From Gigantopelta aegis (Eukaryota > Mollusca > Gastropoda > Neomphalida > Peltospiridae), in contig NC_054701.1 of assembly GCF_016097555.1 (NCBI RefSeq), positions 8,088,560-8,152,559 on the forward strand: a stretch of 64,000 bases of DNA, read 5' to 3'. The notes beneath the pieces were generated by a model. That model saw only the letters and a list, made by a program, of their open reading frames with translations. It was not told the DNA's origin and ran no database searches. How positions within the stretch are numbered: the stretch's first letter is position 1; the number at the start of each line of letters is the position of its first letter. The position numbers and the translations under genes are program-made. This document shows, one piece after another, positions 10,491 to 22,603 of this stretch.

Positions 10491-10688
10491 CTACGATTAT
10501 GGTGTATTGAGAATTTTGCTACGATTATGGTGTATTGGGAATTTTGCTACGATTATGGTGTATTGAGAATTTTGCTACGATTATGGTGTATTGGGAATTT
10601 TGCTACGATTATGGTGTATTGAGAATTTTGCTACGATTATGGTGTATTGAGAATTTTGCTACGATTATGGTGTATTGAGAATTTTGTC
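10489..10688 (+). repeat. 28-bp tandem repeat, about 7 copies
   Basis: Unit starts gctacgattatggtgtattg and ends agaatttt, period 28 bp (starts near 10490, 10518, 10546, 10574, 10602, 10630, 10658). The only variant is gag versus ggg: units 2 and 4 carry ggg, the others gag. A diverged single unit lies in Repeat E copy 2 near 11668. Confidence 0.92.
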
Positions 10689-10689
10689 T

Positions 10690-11170
10690 AAATATTATTC
10701 TTTAAAGGTAGTACTAAACCAAATAATTTCCGGCTGGGTCAAAGTTCGAGGTGCACCCAACTTTTGATAGAGAAGTGAACACCACAAGTCCTGTGATTGG
10801 TTATAAATGTGAGTGTGTTGGTTGTAAAAAATAATAGTTTCATCTGGGTAAAACAAAATGTGCAATTTTATTTCATCTAGTACCAATGTGTCAAGTAGCC
10901 TTGTGCTTGAAACATGTATGGGGTACCTGTAAAAAAAAAGTACTCGAATTTTGTGCGAAACTAGCGTAGTCATAGACGCTACCCGTTATCTCAGAAACGA
11001 GCAGCTTGACCCCCATTTCTTTCTGATTCACTTTAAGTGTAAGGGGTGGTAGTATTTATATCCGTGGCGTTCATGTCGGTTGATACGTTGCAGGTAGGAG
11101 TTTTAGCCACATATGTTACTATTGTCGTCTATGGGATTTGATTTGATAGTATACACCCTAAAGGCGCAGA
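10690..11170 (+). repeat. Repeat D, copy 1 (dispersed)
   Basis: Resembles 46440-46925 along most of its length. Shared landmarks are gtgcttgaaac followed by gtatggggt or gtgtggggt, gaaactagcgta, ttactttaag or ttcactttaag, and ttttagccac followed by ttac and ttactattgt. It is non-coding with no terminal repeats seen. The family is unidentified. Confidence 0.55.
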
Positions 11171-11564
11171 CCCTAGTTTCAAGCCGTAAAAATGGACAAT
11201 AAGTTTGGTTAAGTTACAAACCTGTAACATATTTGTATAACGTTACAAAAGAGTGAAACTATAGTCTGTGACGTTGAAACGGTACAATTTGGTTCAACAT
11301 AGACTAAAACTTGACTCCATAACTGTTATTTCTCAGACGCACGTGCGTTTTTAAAAATATGAAAAATACATTTTGTGGTATTAGAAACACCATGATGACC
11401 AGAAACACTTTGGATGTACGGAAATGGATAATCTAAAAATATAAGTAATGTTTGATTTCAGTGATCATAAATGGCTCTAATAGTGAAAACTATGCTGCAG
11501 TGTTTAAACACTGGGGTCTGTCCTTTCAACATTTATTATTGAATAAATATTGCGCGTATTTAAA

Positions 11565-11710
11565 ATAATTTTTATAAACATTTAAAATTAGCATAATAAT
11601 TTTCTAGCATGCTTTGTACTATGTATGCTATCACAAAGAAAAACCTGAAATTAAACTCGACAAAGGTTCTGCTATGGGGTATATGGTATTCAGAATTTTG
11701 TTTAAACTGT
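11565..11710 (+). repeat. Repeat E, copy 2
   Basis: Matches 10380-10490 plus one diverged 28-bp unit (gctatggggtatatggtatt). It gives the pre-expansion form of the array locus. Confidence 0.55.
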
Positions 11711-11859
11711 TCTAGAAGCACTGTTGCTTAAATATGTGCCGTCTGTAATATTATTTATTTATTTTTATTATTGCATACATTTTGCTTGTATTTGTGTTAT
11801 ATTCTTTGAAGATTATTATTTCATATAAAGCAGTTTGGTTTAGATTGTAATTTTAAAGA

Positions 11860-12500
11860 TACTGTGCTGCTATGAGGGGTCTGCCGTTGTAACGATTATT
11901 TTCGACTATTATATAATTTTTATACCGCCTAAAATTATATGCTAAATTAAAACAATTTCTTCTTTACAGTATATGCTTGGTTGTTTCTGTTCATTGTAAT
12001 GATAAGTTTGTAGTAGTTGAACCTGGACTGTACCTCCCAATAAGTTCGTATGTACCTAAAATCATTATGTAATAAAGTTATAGCTGTTAAAGAATCACAA
12101 CGATTAGAAACACTCCTAATACACAGCCAGTGATAGTCTAAAGAACAAAACCGGCTTCGGTTGTGCAGTGGTTAAGCCATCGGACTACAGGCTGGTAGGT
12201 ACAGGGTTCGCAGTCCGGTACTGGCTCCAGCCCATATCGAGTTCTTAAGGGCTCAATGGGTAGGTGTACGGTCATTTCACCATCTTCTCTTTCACTAATA
12301 ACTAACCAATTAATAACTAACCCACTATCCTGGACAGACAGCCCAGATAGCTGAGGTGTGTGTTCCAGGACAGCGTCCTTAAACCTGAAATGAATATAAG
12401 CATTAAAATAAGTTGAAATGAATAAAGAACAAAATGTATTTAATAGGAAATTGTAGTCATTGTAAAGGCTTGACAATGACACCAAACTCTTTAACAAAGG
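11860..12500. mobile_element. MITE-1 copy 5, split by a SINE-B insertion
   Basis: Left part 11860-12150 and right part 12424-12500 (gtatttaataggaaattg) belong to one old MITE-1. Landmarks are aagttcgtatgtacct at the centre, then gattagaaacac and gccagtgatagtctaaagaa. The interruption is exactly the SINE at 12151-12423, flanked by an 11-bp target duplication, so the MITE is older than the SINE. Confidence 0.75.
12151..12423 (+). mobile_element. SINE-B copy with 11-bp target-site duplication
   Basis: Head ccggcttcggttgtgcagtg and caggctggtaggtacagggttcg is tRNA-like. The body has gctcaatgggtaggtgta, agacagcccagatagctgag and ccaggacagcgtcc. Flanks are identical: aaagaacaaaa at 12140-12150 and 12424-12434. 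This fixes the family ends: 273 bp, 3' tail attaaaataagttgaaatga. Confidence 0.9.
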
Positions 12501-12897
12501 TTCTGTGGATAGGGATTAAAGGTATAATTATTTTAATTTGTAGGACATACGTTGGTGAACATTTGATAATTCCAACAATTCAAATACTTCGTAAACTGAC
12601 ATAATTTTATATTCTAAGTTGTTGTATAATCACAAGTTGTTCGACTAGTATACACCAACTATATTGTATAACCGATGGTCAATTATAAATTGTTTACCAC
12701 TTTCCAACACTAGTTACAACTACATATTTTATATGTTAAAGTTTGGTACCATTTTATACTAACTATTCTATAACTGTGATATTTTGTAAAACCTCAGCTG
12801 AACGTTATCACCTAGATTTCTTTTAAAATACATGTATTCGTTTTAATTAAACTTACAGAGTTAAGAATCTTACTTTCCTGCTTTGTGTATTGGCTAG

Positions 12898-13232
<335 letters not shown>

Positions 13233-13397
13233 CTTAAAGCTGATTTATTTTAAATTGTGAATATTTAATCGGTGATTACTAATCTTTTTAACCCTGTTCT
13301 TGAATAGAAGTTTGAAATTGCATCTTAATAATGATTTCCATTTCAAATCTGTAAATTTCAAAGAAAACATTCAATTTATATATAATTATTGCAAAAA

Positions 13398-13416
13398 TTG
13401 TAGTAGTAGTAGTAGT

Positions 13417-13500
<84 letters not shown>
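13398..13500 (+). repeat. (GTA)n(GCA)n(GTA)n trinucleotide tract
   Basis: About 100 bp: TAG units, about eight CAG units, then TAG units again. The CAG core inside a TAG tract looks like a point mutation that spread. Its poly-Ser frame has no gene context. Confidence 0.93.
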
Positions 13501-13814
13501 TTATTTCCTTTAAGCCGTGTGGCTCATATGCATACAATTATATACATTATAAAACGTATATAAACAATCATCAACATATAGCTACTATTGCTTTCACTTT
13601 GATTAACGTGAGGTTATGAGGAAGGGCTATTAAATAAAGAGACGACAAAATTTGCAACGGCTTTTGTTTTGGGTGGGTTGCCAAAATTAATGGTAAATGC
13701 GTCTATATAGATGTTGGACGCAAATTTCAAAAGGTTCTCCAAATTTAAAAGACACCATATTGACTATATTTTATGTCGGTGAAATCTTTCGAAGCAATTG
13801 CTTAAAGTTATTTT

Positions 13815-14155
13815 TGAATCTAATGTAAAGAGCCGTGTAGTAATCTTTGAAGCAAGATAGCTTGAATAAAGTTTAACATACCAGTTGGATTATGAATTTA
13901 ATTAAAAACTGGTGTAATATTTAGAATCTAATGTAAAAAGCCATGCAGTAAACATCGAAGCCGCATAGTGTCAATAACGTTTATAACCCTCTATTCAACA
14001 TACCAGTTGGATTATGAATGTAATTAAAAACGTGTAATATTTAGAATCTAATGTAAAAAGCCATGCAGTAAACATCGAAGCCGCATAGTGTCAATAAGGT
14101 TTATAACCCTCTATTCAACATACCAGTTTGATTATGAATGTAATTAAAAATTGGT
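13815..14155 (+). repeat. 120-bp tandem repeat, about 3 copies
   Basis: Two nearly identical units start at gaatctaatgtaaaaagcca (13923 and 14043, period 120 bp). An older, diverged unit begins at 13817 (106 bp before). Each unit carries cataccagttggattatgaa or a variant of it. No coding potential. Confidence 0.85.
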
Positions 14156-15317
14156 ATATCAAAAGTTGAAAAATATTTTAAGTTACGTATAAAGAATGAT
14201 TAGTGAGGCAAGCTACCCCTTCCTTTGACCACCTATTAACCCATTTCTGCCCATAGTCTGCAGCTCAAATATAATCATTACTATTTGTGAAAAGCATTAC
14301 GACAGTTCAGTTTTAAATAAAAGTGGCCTTGAAAGCAGTTCGATCATGGTGTGTATTTGAATTACATCAGACATTGCACAAACGGAGAATGGCAACGTAT
14401 GTATGTTGCCACAAAGGCGACACTACACTGCGTTTCCCCGGGAGTTAGTCATTTCGACAAACTCTTCACATAGTTTTGGCGAGTGGATAGCGCCCCCTCT
14501 CAGAGTGTTTTAGTCGTCTGCCGAACACGAATCTCCTCCGCGGGGTATCGCTGTTGGCTGTGATAGTCTACAACTGTCTGTGTTCACCTTTAACAATTAT
14601 CATAAAACATTTCTTGAATATTTTAAAGATATGAGTGATAATATATATTTGAACGCAATGGCTTTTAGATAGTTTTGTTGTTGCTGATTTGTTTTGAGTT
14701 GTTATTGTTGATTACTTTTTAAAAAAATGGATTAGCCACAAGTTATACAACTTCCTAGGCCATCTCCGTTAATACATATACCTCACGACAGTAATATATT
14801 TATGCAATTTAAATATGAACAGAAATGAATATTATCGAAAGAGAGAAACAAAGAAGAAAGGAAAACGAAAAGAAGCAATAAAAGTTGTCTATGCGTTCGA
14901 TAATCATTGTTTGGCTATTGCTGCTGCTGAGTGTAAGCTAAAATGGATTATTACTAGAAAACGAAATGTATCATGTATCACGAATAAATACATGTAGTGT
15001 ATCCCATTAAAATGTACTTCTACTCCTTTTTCCTTCTCTCTATCCCACCTCCACCCCCACCCCCACCTTCTTTTTTGGTCTTCTCTTTTTGTTCTTCTTA
15101 TAGCCTTCTTCTTGTTTTTCTCCCCTCTCTCTATGCTTCTCTTCCGTTTATTCTTTTTCTTCTTTCCCTCCTCCCACTCCTTCCTGGAACGTTCTTTGGT
15201 CGTGTTTCACATTTAGAGTCATTTTGATGAAATTAGTTAACTTCATGTTACGTTTCTACTGATACCGTGCCAGACAAGTGTCTCGTGTCAGCGTGTGTGT
15301 CCAACAACTCTTTCTTG
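14156..15317. other. spacer with a GC-rich patch (14440-14560) and pyrimidine tract
   Basis: No gene was found. The 14440-14560 patch has raised GC and CpG and contains the CTCF-like motif listed separately. 15015-15185 is a C/T-rich tract (many tcttctt and ccacccccac). An open frame at 14997-15227 is the translation of that tract. Confidence 0.5.
14488..14505 (-). promoter_or_regulatory. CTCF-like motif
   Basis: On the - strand this reads CTCTGAGAGGGGGCGCTA, matching the strongest part of the CTCF core (AGRGGGCGCTA) but weak at the 5' CCA. It sits in a short GC-rich patch. It has the same orientation as the site at 6686. Confidence 0.4.
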
Positions 15318-15765
15318 CTGATATATATATTATTCGTCACGAGTATTTTTTAATATGGAAAATATCAACGGAGTCTATGTTAATCGGTATTTGTCGAGGC
15401 TCTACCGAGACAAATACCAGTTAACTAGACAAAGTTGATATTTTACATATTAAAAAAACACGAGTAGCGAATTGTATTCAACTTTTAGTAAATCACAGTA
15501 CTAAAGTCGCCGCCATCGGTAAAATGACGTCATGACGACTAGCACAAATTAGTTTGACGTCATGCATTTTAAATAAATCTTTGAAAACGTTACGCTCAGG
15601 ATACACAGGTCTTTTTGGATTGTAAGCAAATTACCCATCCACAGCAACACATTACCTAGAGGCCTTGCAAAATTTGCATACCATTATTAACTGGGTTAAT
15701 ACACTAAATTACCACATGGGTTTATAACATGGATATCATGGGTGAGTTATAGGATAACTAAAATA
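15318..15765. mobile_element. MITE-2 hairpin element, copy 1
   Basis: Starts with a roughly 140-bp near-palindrome: ttcgtcacgagtatttttta on the left and its inverse aaaacacgagtagcgaat on the right, with an inner pair gtatttgtcgaggct / ccgagacaaatac. A unique part follows, with tgacgtcatgacg and later gtttgacgtcatgc, ending gggtgagttatagga. It is strongly similar to 40112-40571. No coding capacity. Confidence 0.8.
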
Positions 15766-16049
15766 TATTAATAACTGTTGTATTATGTTTAACTTATCGA
15801 AGTCAATATTGTATTGATACTAATTTCTTACGACTGATACACAGCAGAGTTATTACACGTATTGTACTAGTGGTAAGGCAGATAATAGACATATGTTATG
15901 TTTGTGACGGAGTTCAATGCCAGAGCAATGAATAATATTTGTCATGTGCATTAATAGGAGACAAACAAAATAGACGCGAAGTATACCTGGTGGCTGTTCT
16001 CAAAACGCTGAAAACTACAAATAGAAATACATGTTATTATTACCACTAT

Positions 16050-16053
16050 GAAT

Positions 16054-16087
<34 letters not shown>

Positions 16088-16146
16088 ACAACATCAACAT
16101 CAACATCATCGTCAATATCAATATCGTCATCATAATAATAATAATA

Positions 16147-16181
<35 letters not shown>

Positions 16182-16182
16182 G
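16050..16182 (+). repeat. (ATC)n / (ATT)n trinucleotide tract
   Basis: ATC/CAT units with CAA variants, then about 17 ATT units. Simple sequence. Poly-His and poly-Tyr frames are artefacts. Confidence 0.93.
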
Positions 16183-16199
16183 TCATTGTGTTACTCATT

Positions 16200-17131
16200 C
16201 AGTTTTTTAAAAATAAATTATTAATCTTCACTTTGCTAAAAGTACACCTGAAAAAAACCCCGGTGGATTTTACATCATTTTAGAACATTATCTTCCTTTT
16301 GTATATGCTACTTTAAAACATTGGCTATATCCATTAGCTTTTTGGTAATAGATGTCTTCGGAAGAGATATCTAAGAATCAAAGAATTTAAAACATAAACA
16401 ATGTGATATCTAAATCAATGATTTACAATTTACTGTTATTCTGAGGCTTATAGGTTAAGATCATCAATAGAATCACAAACGTAGTTCCGGCTCACTGGAA
16501 ATAAAATGATTTATTTTTCTGTACACACACACACGTGCGCGCGCACAGTAACAACTGAATATAAAATATTTATAAAGCTCAGACATGTCTTTCCTCAACC
16601 ATTTTTATAAACAGAAAAATAATAGAAACATACTGTTCTACAATTGTTTTTTTACAATAACTATTAATTTTGTTAAATAGGGATAAATATATTTGCACAT
16701 GCATTATAATATACTTTAGCGGAAGTGTTTGTTAAGGATTTGTTGATCAACTATTAAATAATAAGTACATTGGTAAATACTATTAATAGTAGTTGTAATA
16801 CAATTATATCTTTTCAAGTACCCGATATTGAAATCGGCTTACCAAACATGACAGCTTTTAACTGAATTAACTACTTTTGAAAATTAATGTATATTCTTCA
16901 AAACATTTATTGTGCCTGTTTTGCCTTTATTGTGGGACAATTGTTTTCTTACTTTCCTTTTAAATATATTTTAGAAAAAAAAGAAGATTTGTACTACTGC
17001 GGATTAAAACGAATATGTAACATTTATAAATAGTGGAATAACTAGTGGCACAAGTGGCAGATTCCCCACCAAACACATGCCCTATTTGTCTAGCGAGAGA
17101 AGATAAAGCACCTTTTCTCGAATTATTGTTG

Positions 17132-17172
<41 letters not shown>

Positions 17173-18500
17173 GCTCCATCCTTGTTATTTTAGGCTAGAT
17201 GCGACTCGGAATGCAGGACATATATTAAAATTTATATAAAAAAATAATAAGTAGAACATAGTAATATAATAATTAAGAAACAAAATAACAGTTAATTAAA
17301 TGAAAACCGTTGGTCAACTGTTAAAACATGTTCTCCATCTATAAATGATGTATGAACCTGTATATAACTTTTAAATAATGTATAAAATAATGTTGTGCAT
17401 GTGTAGGGCAGAAGTCAAGATGTACTTTGACTAATTGCGATAGAATATGTTTATTTAAGAATATTTCATTTCAATACATTGCCTCAAATACAATAATTGC
17501 CTACAGTATTTTCAAACATCACAAAAACATTCCTATGAAATTGGTGTAGACATTTAAAAAAAACGGGAAACGAAGCAAATCCAGTATTCATTATACAAAT
17601 CAGTAGTGTTTTGTTCAGTGTGAGGTGGGTTGATTTTTGTGAGGTTTTGGGGGTACTAATTTCCATACTGCTCAAGAAAACAAATATAGTTATTAAAAAA
17701 AATAGATAATTTATTATTATTATGGTTCAGTATTTTTTATTCACATCTTCAAACATATTATACATAGTAAAATATAAACATTACTTCTTTTTTTTTAAAC
17801 CAACACAGTTATTAATAATAAAAATATGTATTTTATTAGAAGTAATCGACTGAAATATTCAAGTTGTTAATAAAAATAAGTATATAAATTGTAATTTACT
17901 TGATTTGTTTTTCATTCTATAAATATTCAAAGATTGGTAACATCAATGATTGGTCTAGTAATAGAATACCAAAAACAAGTATATTTTCAATGCTGCATTT
18001 CAGATTTGCGTAATCTAGGAAGCATTACCAAACAGTTTTAATATACTGGCAATCAACAAATAGATAGTTTCTTTAGTATGTCAGTAAACTGTACATAATT
18101 TAGTCTTAATTACATGTAGTTTGATTTATTGATTTATGTCAGTTTACTATTTGTTTAATATATTTTAAGTAGTTAATCTTAAAGTCAAAAGACTGTAGTT
18201 TTGCGTCATTGGTTATTCGAGAAGGAAATTTATTTATATATCTAGGTTTTGTTGACTTTTTATTATCATTTACTTGGGTTTTTGTTTATTTTATCAATGA
18301 AAAGTGTATAAAATACCTTTATTAGGTTCTCGTATTTTCAAAAAGATTTACATTTTAAATGGGTATATGGTCTAATTATTAAAAGTATTATTTTTAGTAT
18401 GTTTTTTATTGATTTGGTACTGAAACAAATAATCCATAATACTGGAAATAATTGACATGCTGTTGATGTAGCCTATAACATCTTGATGAGAAAAAGGTTA
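16200..18500. other. AT-rich spacer, no gene seen
   Basis: Very AT-rich, with a CA/CG run at 16525-16547, a TTA tract at 17128-17171 and many short A/T runs. No recognised repeat family, exon or RNA gene. Confidence 0.5.
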
Positions 18501-18694
18501 TGTCGATTATCTACCACCATACCAGGTGCATTAAACTAAAGAGGCTGAAATGTCGATTATCTACCACCATACCAGGTGCATTAAACTAAAGAGGCTGAAA
18601 TGTCGATTATCTACCACCATACCAGGTGCATTAAACTAAAGAGGCTGAAATGTCGATTATCTACCACCATACCAGGTGCATTAAAGAGGCTGAA
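18501..18694 (+). repeat. 50-bp tandem repeat, 4 copies
   Basis: Unit begins tgtcgattatctaccaccat at 18501, 18551, 18601 and 18651 (period exactly 50). The first three copies are essentially identical; the last has lost six bases before gaggctgaaa. Identity between copies implies recent expansion. Confidence 0.95.
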
Positions 18695-18699
18695 ACACA

Positions 18700-19723
18700 A
18701 TGCCATGTGGGATTGCGGTGGTGTTTTGTTGAACGTCAACCCAGCATAAATATAGATCCTGTCAACATTTATGAAATTTGGATGTATTTTTCCGGTAGCA
18801 GTCTATGGTGTATGTATAAAAATTTATTTTTGTCTCCTCCAAATCACCTATGAGGAGGCTCTTCCTGGAAGATGATTAAAAAAAGAATTGACGAGGCTTT
18901 TTTTGTTAGCAATGATATTTTAATGCACACAAAATACATGATATGAGGTATTTTTAGACCACATTTTTCATAATCCTTTATAAGTACGTTCCCCTTAACT
19001 CTTTTTTTCCATTTCGTACGAAATTAAACAGTTTGGATTATAATTCTTAGTGCCTTTTTTCTAAGTTGCAGAATATTTCGTGCTTTCATCTTCTTCTTTC
19101 TATTTTCCTCTAGCCCAAATAATCATGCATATAACTTTTGGTTTTCCTCTTTGTTCATAGTTTTATAGAGTTTATTTAATTATGTTTTTAAATTCGTTTT
19201 ACTATTTTCTGTTTTCATTAATGACGAAAAAGAGATGGTTTTACCTCAAATCATTAATTTAATAGTTTGCTAAATAAGCTCTCCCTCTCTTTGATAAAGC
19301 TTGTCAGTGTCTTTTATGCATGTTTTGATACGTTTGATATACTTATTATTCTGTATTCTGCAATATACGATTGTTAAATTTCAAGGTTCTTCTACGTGTT
19401 AAATAAATTTAAAGCACATTTTTACTAGCGAATGATCTAATTTATAGTTTATATGTATGTTAACATTTGTTAAGAATCATTGAGGATAGAAAAAATAAGA
19501 AAGTAATCCATTAGGTCTTGTATATTATTTAATCTTCTCCGAGTCATTCGTGATGAAATTCTCTTAAAACGTCAACTACGTGTAATACTTCTGAAGTTTA
19601 TTAATGCAGCTTGTTCATGCGAATTATGATTTTGTTTTATTTAAGTGCAGTGTGTACTATGTACATGTACCTATAATGTATCATATTTCATATTGATGTC
19701 TAGATATTTTCATAGCTGTCGTA

Positions 19724-19728
<5 letters not shown>
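18700..19728. other. AT-rich spacer, no gene seen
   Basis: No supported coding or repeat structure; T-rich stretches predominate. Confidence 0.45.

Positions 19729-19810
<82 letters not shown>
19729..19810 (+). repeat. (TA)n microsatellite
   Basis: About 40 uninterrupted TA units followed by atacatatata. Confidence 0.97.
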
Positions 19811-19815
<5 letters not shown>

Positions 19816-19949
19816 TATTTGTGTATATGTGTGTTATGGCAATATCATATACATGTATTAGGAATAAAAAATAATACATTATTTTTCTTCCTAATATATA
19901 TTGACGATACACAAACGCACGAGGGTAATAACCACTTTATCATATAAGC

Positions 19950-21085
19950 TCAAACTTAATACAACGTGTTTTTGTAAACTTTAATTCCAGTCAGCCATTA
20001 CTCGATATTCAAATGACGTAAGAATATATACTTAAATTTCCGTTACATTCATTACAATATAAACATCATCCCATTGGTCCGTCGTAGAAAGGGAGTTTGT
20101 TTATTTCTCGATCAATGTAAACATTACGTCATCACACAGTTTGTGGATGATTTTTTTTTCATACCGCGATGAACGTAAAGGAAATAACAGACAATCCTTA
20201 AATAAATAAATAAATAAATTCAATACAAAAAACATTAAATTAAAAAATTCAATAAAAACATGTATTTCTAATTGTCATTGCCTATGAACATTTTTTTCAA
20301 CATGTTGAGCATTAGATTTGTGTTTAAATATTTAAATAATTATATGACTGTGGTACGCGAGATAAAGCATGTAATTATTTACTATAATAATTAATGCAAT
20401 ATGAGCAAGAAATTACAAATTAATATTTACAAAGAGAAGATAGAAAAAACCCGACTGTGAGCGTGTATAGTTAATTACTGCATTATAAGTACTCGATATT
20501 CTGCATTTAAAATCGAAATAGAAGTCATGACTATGGGTGTCTTTGCTACAAATAAACATTGTTTGCTTCGTGTGTTTAACGGTCTCCGTTTCTAAACAGG
20601 TAGTCAAAATGTGTTAAATATGTTTTTCAGATAGAGCCTTTTAATACATAATAATGTCTCTTAAGCATATATAGTTTTAAATAATCTATATATAATTAAT
20701 ATAATTCAGTTTAAAAATATATATATTTAAATACATAACTTCCACATGCATGATACATTTTAATTAATCTATAAATTAATTAGTAAAATATAAATGTGTT
20801 TCAAAGAAGTATCATTTAATTTATATTTTATATTCATTTTCATTTTTTTTTTTGACAACTGTGTACTCAATTACTAGTTGCCGAATTATGTCTGAATCTT
20901 TTAAATTTGTTATTAAAGTTCAACAGTTTTAAACTATATTTTCTTACTTTGTTTTGAATAATGTTCCATTTCTTGTATTAAAGGCAAACTGCCGGGAGGC
21001 TATCCATGGCAGACTATCAACTGAAGTGGATAATTTATCACACTGTTTTAACCCTTTTTAATAACCGTTGATTTGTATCAATATC
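19950..21085. other. AT-rich spacer with CRE-like sites
   Basis: No gene. Sites like aatgacgtaag (about 20013) and attacgtcatc (about 20125) flank a CCAAT-type cattgg. Otherwise AT-rich. Confidence 0.35.
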
Positions 21086-21089
21086 ATAC

Positions 21090-21104
21090 CACCAGGTGGC
21101 GTGT
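21090..21104 (+). promoter_or_regulatory. CTCF-like motif
   Basis: CCACCAGGTGGCGTG fits the CTCF core CCASYAGRKGGC on the + strand. It ends in GCGTG like the site at 6686 but faces the other way, and it overlaps the polypyrimidine side of the candidate acceptor at 21116. Confidence 0.4.
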
Positions 21105-21116
21105 TTGTTTTTGCAG

Positions 21117-21430
21117 AAACTACTCAGCCCCGACCCTTGTGCAGCCCACAATCTAGCAGACGACATCCGTGTCCTGAAATCGATCCCTTTGATTTCGTCG
21201 AGTCCAAAGAGGGAGTTGATTCTACTTGAGGAGAGTTCCATTTCGACTCGACGGTTACGTGCTTGTGTTGAGTCTACGTGGCGCGCGACTGTCAGAGCAG
21301 ACGACAGTTGGTTTGGCAGAAAACGTTCGTGGTCAACAGATCTCATACACTGTCATTAAGACTCCAAAGGTCTTAACGTTAAGTAAAACTACATGCTACC
21401 TATCAAATTAAAGTTGAAGCATGCTGTTAT
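21117..21430 (+). CDS. candidate 3' terminal exon of foxQ2 (hypothesis)
   Basis: A good acceptor (gtgtttgtttttgcag, ending 21116) precedes a GC-richer segment. Joining the donor at 8312/8313 to this acceptor keeps phase: the split codon AG/A gives Arg, followed by NYSAPTLVQPTI and a TAG at 21154-21156. The rest would be 3' UTR, with ATTAAA at 21407-21412. What is seen is the splice-like signals, the phase and the base composition. The connection across 12.8 kb is inference. Alternatives are an unrelated non-coding exon or chance. Confidence 0.3.
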
Positions 21431-21777
21431 GGGCATATAATTCTGTAACTTGGGTTGTACTGACATCAGTCACCAACATGTTGACAGATTGTAATATATT
21501 CTACTGACATATCAGAGTCGACAGCATTTGACATATTGCAATACAAGTACTAACATCAGTTAATAAAATTTCACAAACTGTAATATGAAATTGATATGTC
21601 AAATTCAACGTTTTGACTTTATTCTACAGCTTATTTTCAGAATGCATTGATTCTCTGAAATTTAAAAGGATAAAATTTTAAAATATGTTGAGAGAATGTT
21701 GCTGGTATAATAAACTTTACCAAGGTGACATCAATGCCACAGGTAGGTTGCTAACACTAACGGGGACCTTCCACTTC

Positions 21778-22210
21778 ATTTTAACTTGATTTTCATACGT
21801 AATGTATATTCCAGCTCGCTGTCCTAGGCGTACACACCATCTACCTGAGTTGTTTGTCCAAATGTTTTGTTTTGTCTAACAGCACCATTAGAGAACATTG
21901 ATTAATTAATGATCGGCTATTGGATATCATACATTTGGTAATTATGACTCGTAGTCATCAGAGGACACCCACTCCATTAGCAGCAAGGGATCTTTTATAC
22001 GCACATTCTCCACTTACAGGAAAGCTACATACTACGGCCTTTGCCATAGGTGTTTGTCTTTGACAGACGTTATTGATTAGTTACTTGTGAGAGAGATGTC
22101 AGTATCTCGTTCCTACACCTCCTCGCTGTGGGTACCGGGACTCTGTGGGTACTCTTTATCTACCAGCCGTGTGTCTAGTGACTTGACCACTACAACACCG
22201 AGGCCATTAA
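21778..22210 (-). mobile_element. SINE-B copy, inverted, interrupted by SINE-A
   Basis: Outer parts 21778-21863 and 22051-22210 match the inverted SINE-B at 45850 (ctcgctgtcctaggcg; tgagagagatgtc; gtgtctagtgacttgacc; caacaccgaggcc). The middle is a SINE-A body. A short tgtttgtc lies on both sides of the insert and may be its target duplication. Confidence 0.65.
21864..22050 (-). mobile_element. SINE-A 3' body nested in SINE-B
   Basis: Reverse complement carries aaaggccgtagtatgta, ataaaagatcccttgctgc, ggatatccaatagccgatca-like and a tail ending in the SINE-A gttagacaaaacaaaaca form. It is 5'-truncated and younger than its host SINE-B. Confidence 0.7.
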
Positions 22211-22603
22211 TAAAAGACGTCTTCTTCACCAAAGATTCTAGCCGGCTTCAGACAGAAATGGCTGGGTCCAGAGAGGCGCTCTGTCGATTTTTTCTGAATA
22301 TTTGTTTGGAGACGCATCAGCAAATATTTCACCTACTTTGAAACACTAAGTATTGCAAATTCTGATTTGATATATTTATATTTTGTTTAAAATATTTAAA
22401 AATGCAGAAACTGCCAATTCATGACTGGTTATCCTTCTGTCCTCTACCCATATCCTTCACTTATAAATATATTTTAGATTCATTTCTCTTAAATGCGAAC
22501 ATATTATGTTAATATGAAAATATTAATATTTTGTTAAAGGTTTTTTTTTAACGTGCTGTTTAAGTCCACACATCTATGTATATATGTATGTAGTTTACAA
22601 GCT

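Noticed and set aside
13300-13563. Poly-serine open frame
   Set aside because: Created by the (GTA)n(GCA)n tract, with no flanking domain or splice support.
15939-16283. Histidine- and tyrosine-rich open frame
   Set aside because: Translation of (ATC)n and (ATT)n tracts.
21096-21359. 87-codon + strand ORF as an independent gene
   Set aside because: It starts at a GTG within the polypyrimidine/acceptor region and has no domain. The segment is better explained, if at all, as a 3' exon read in another frame.
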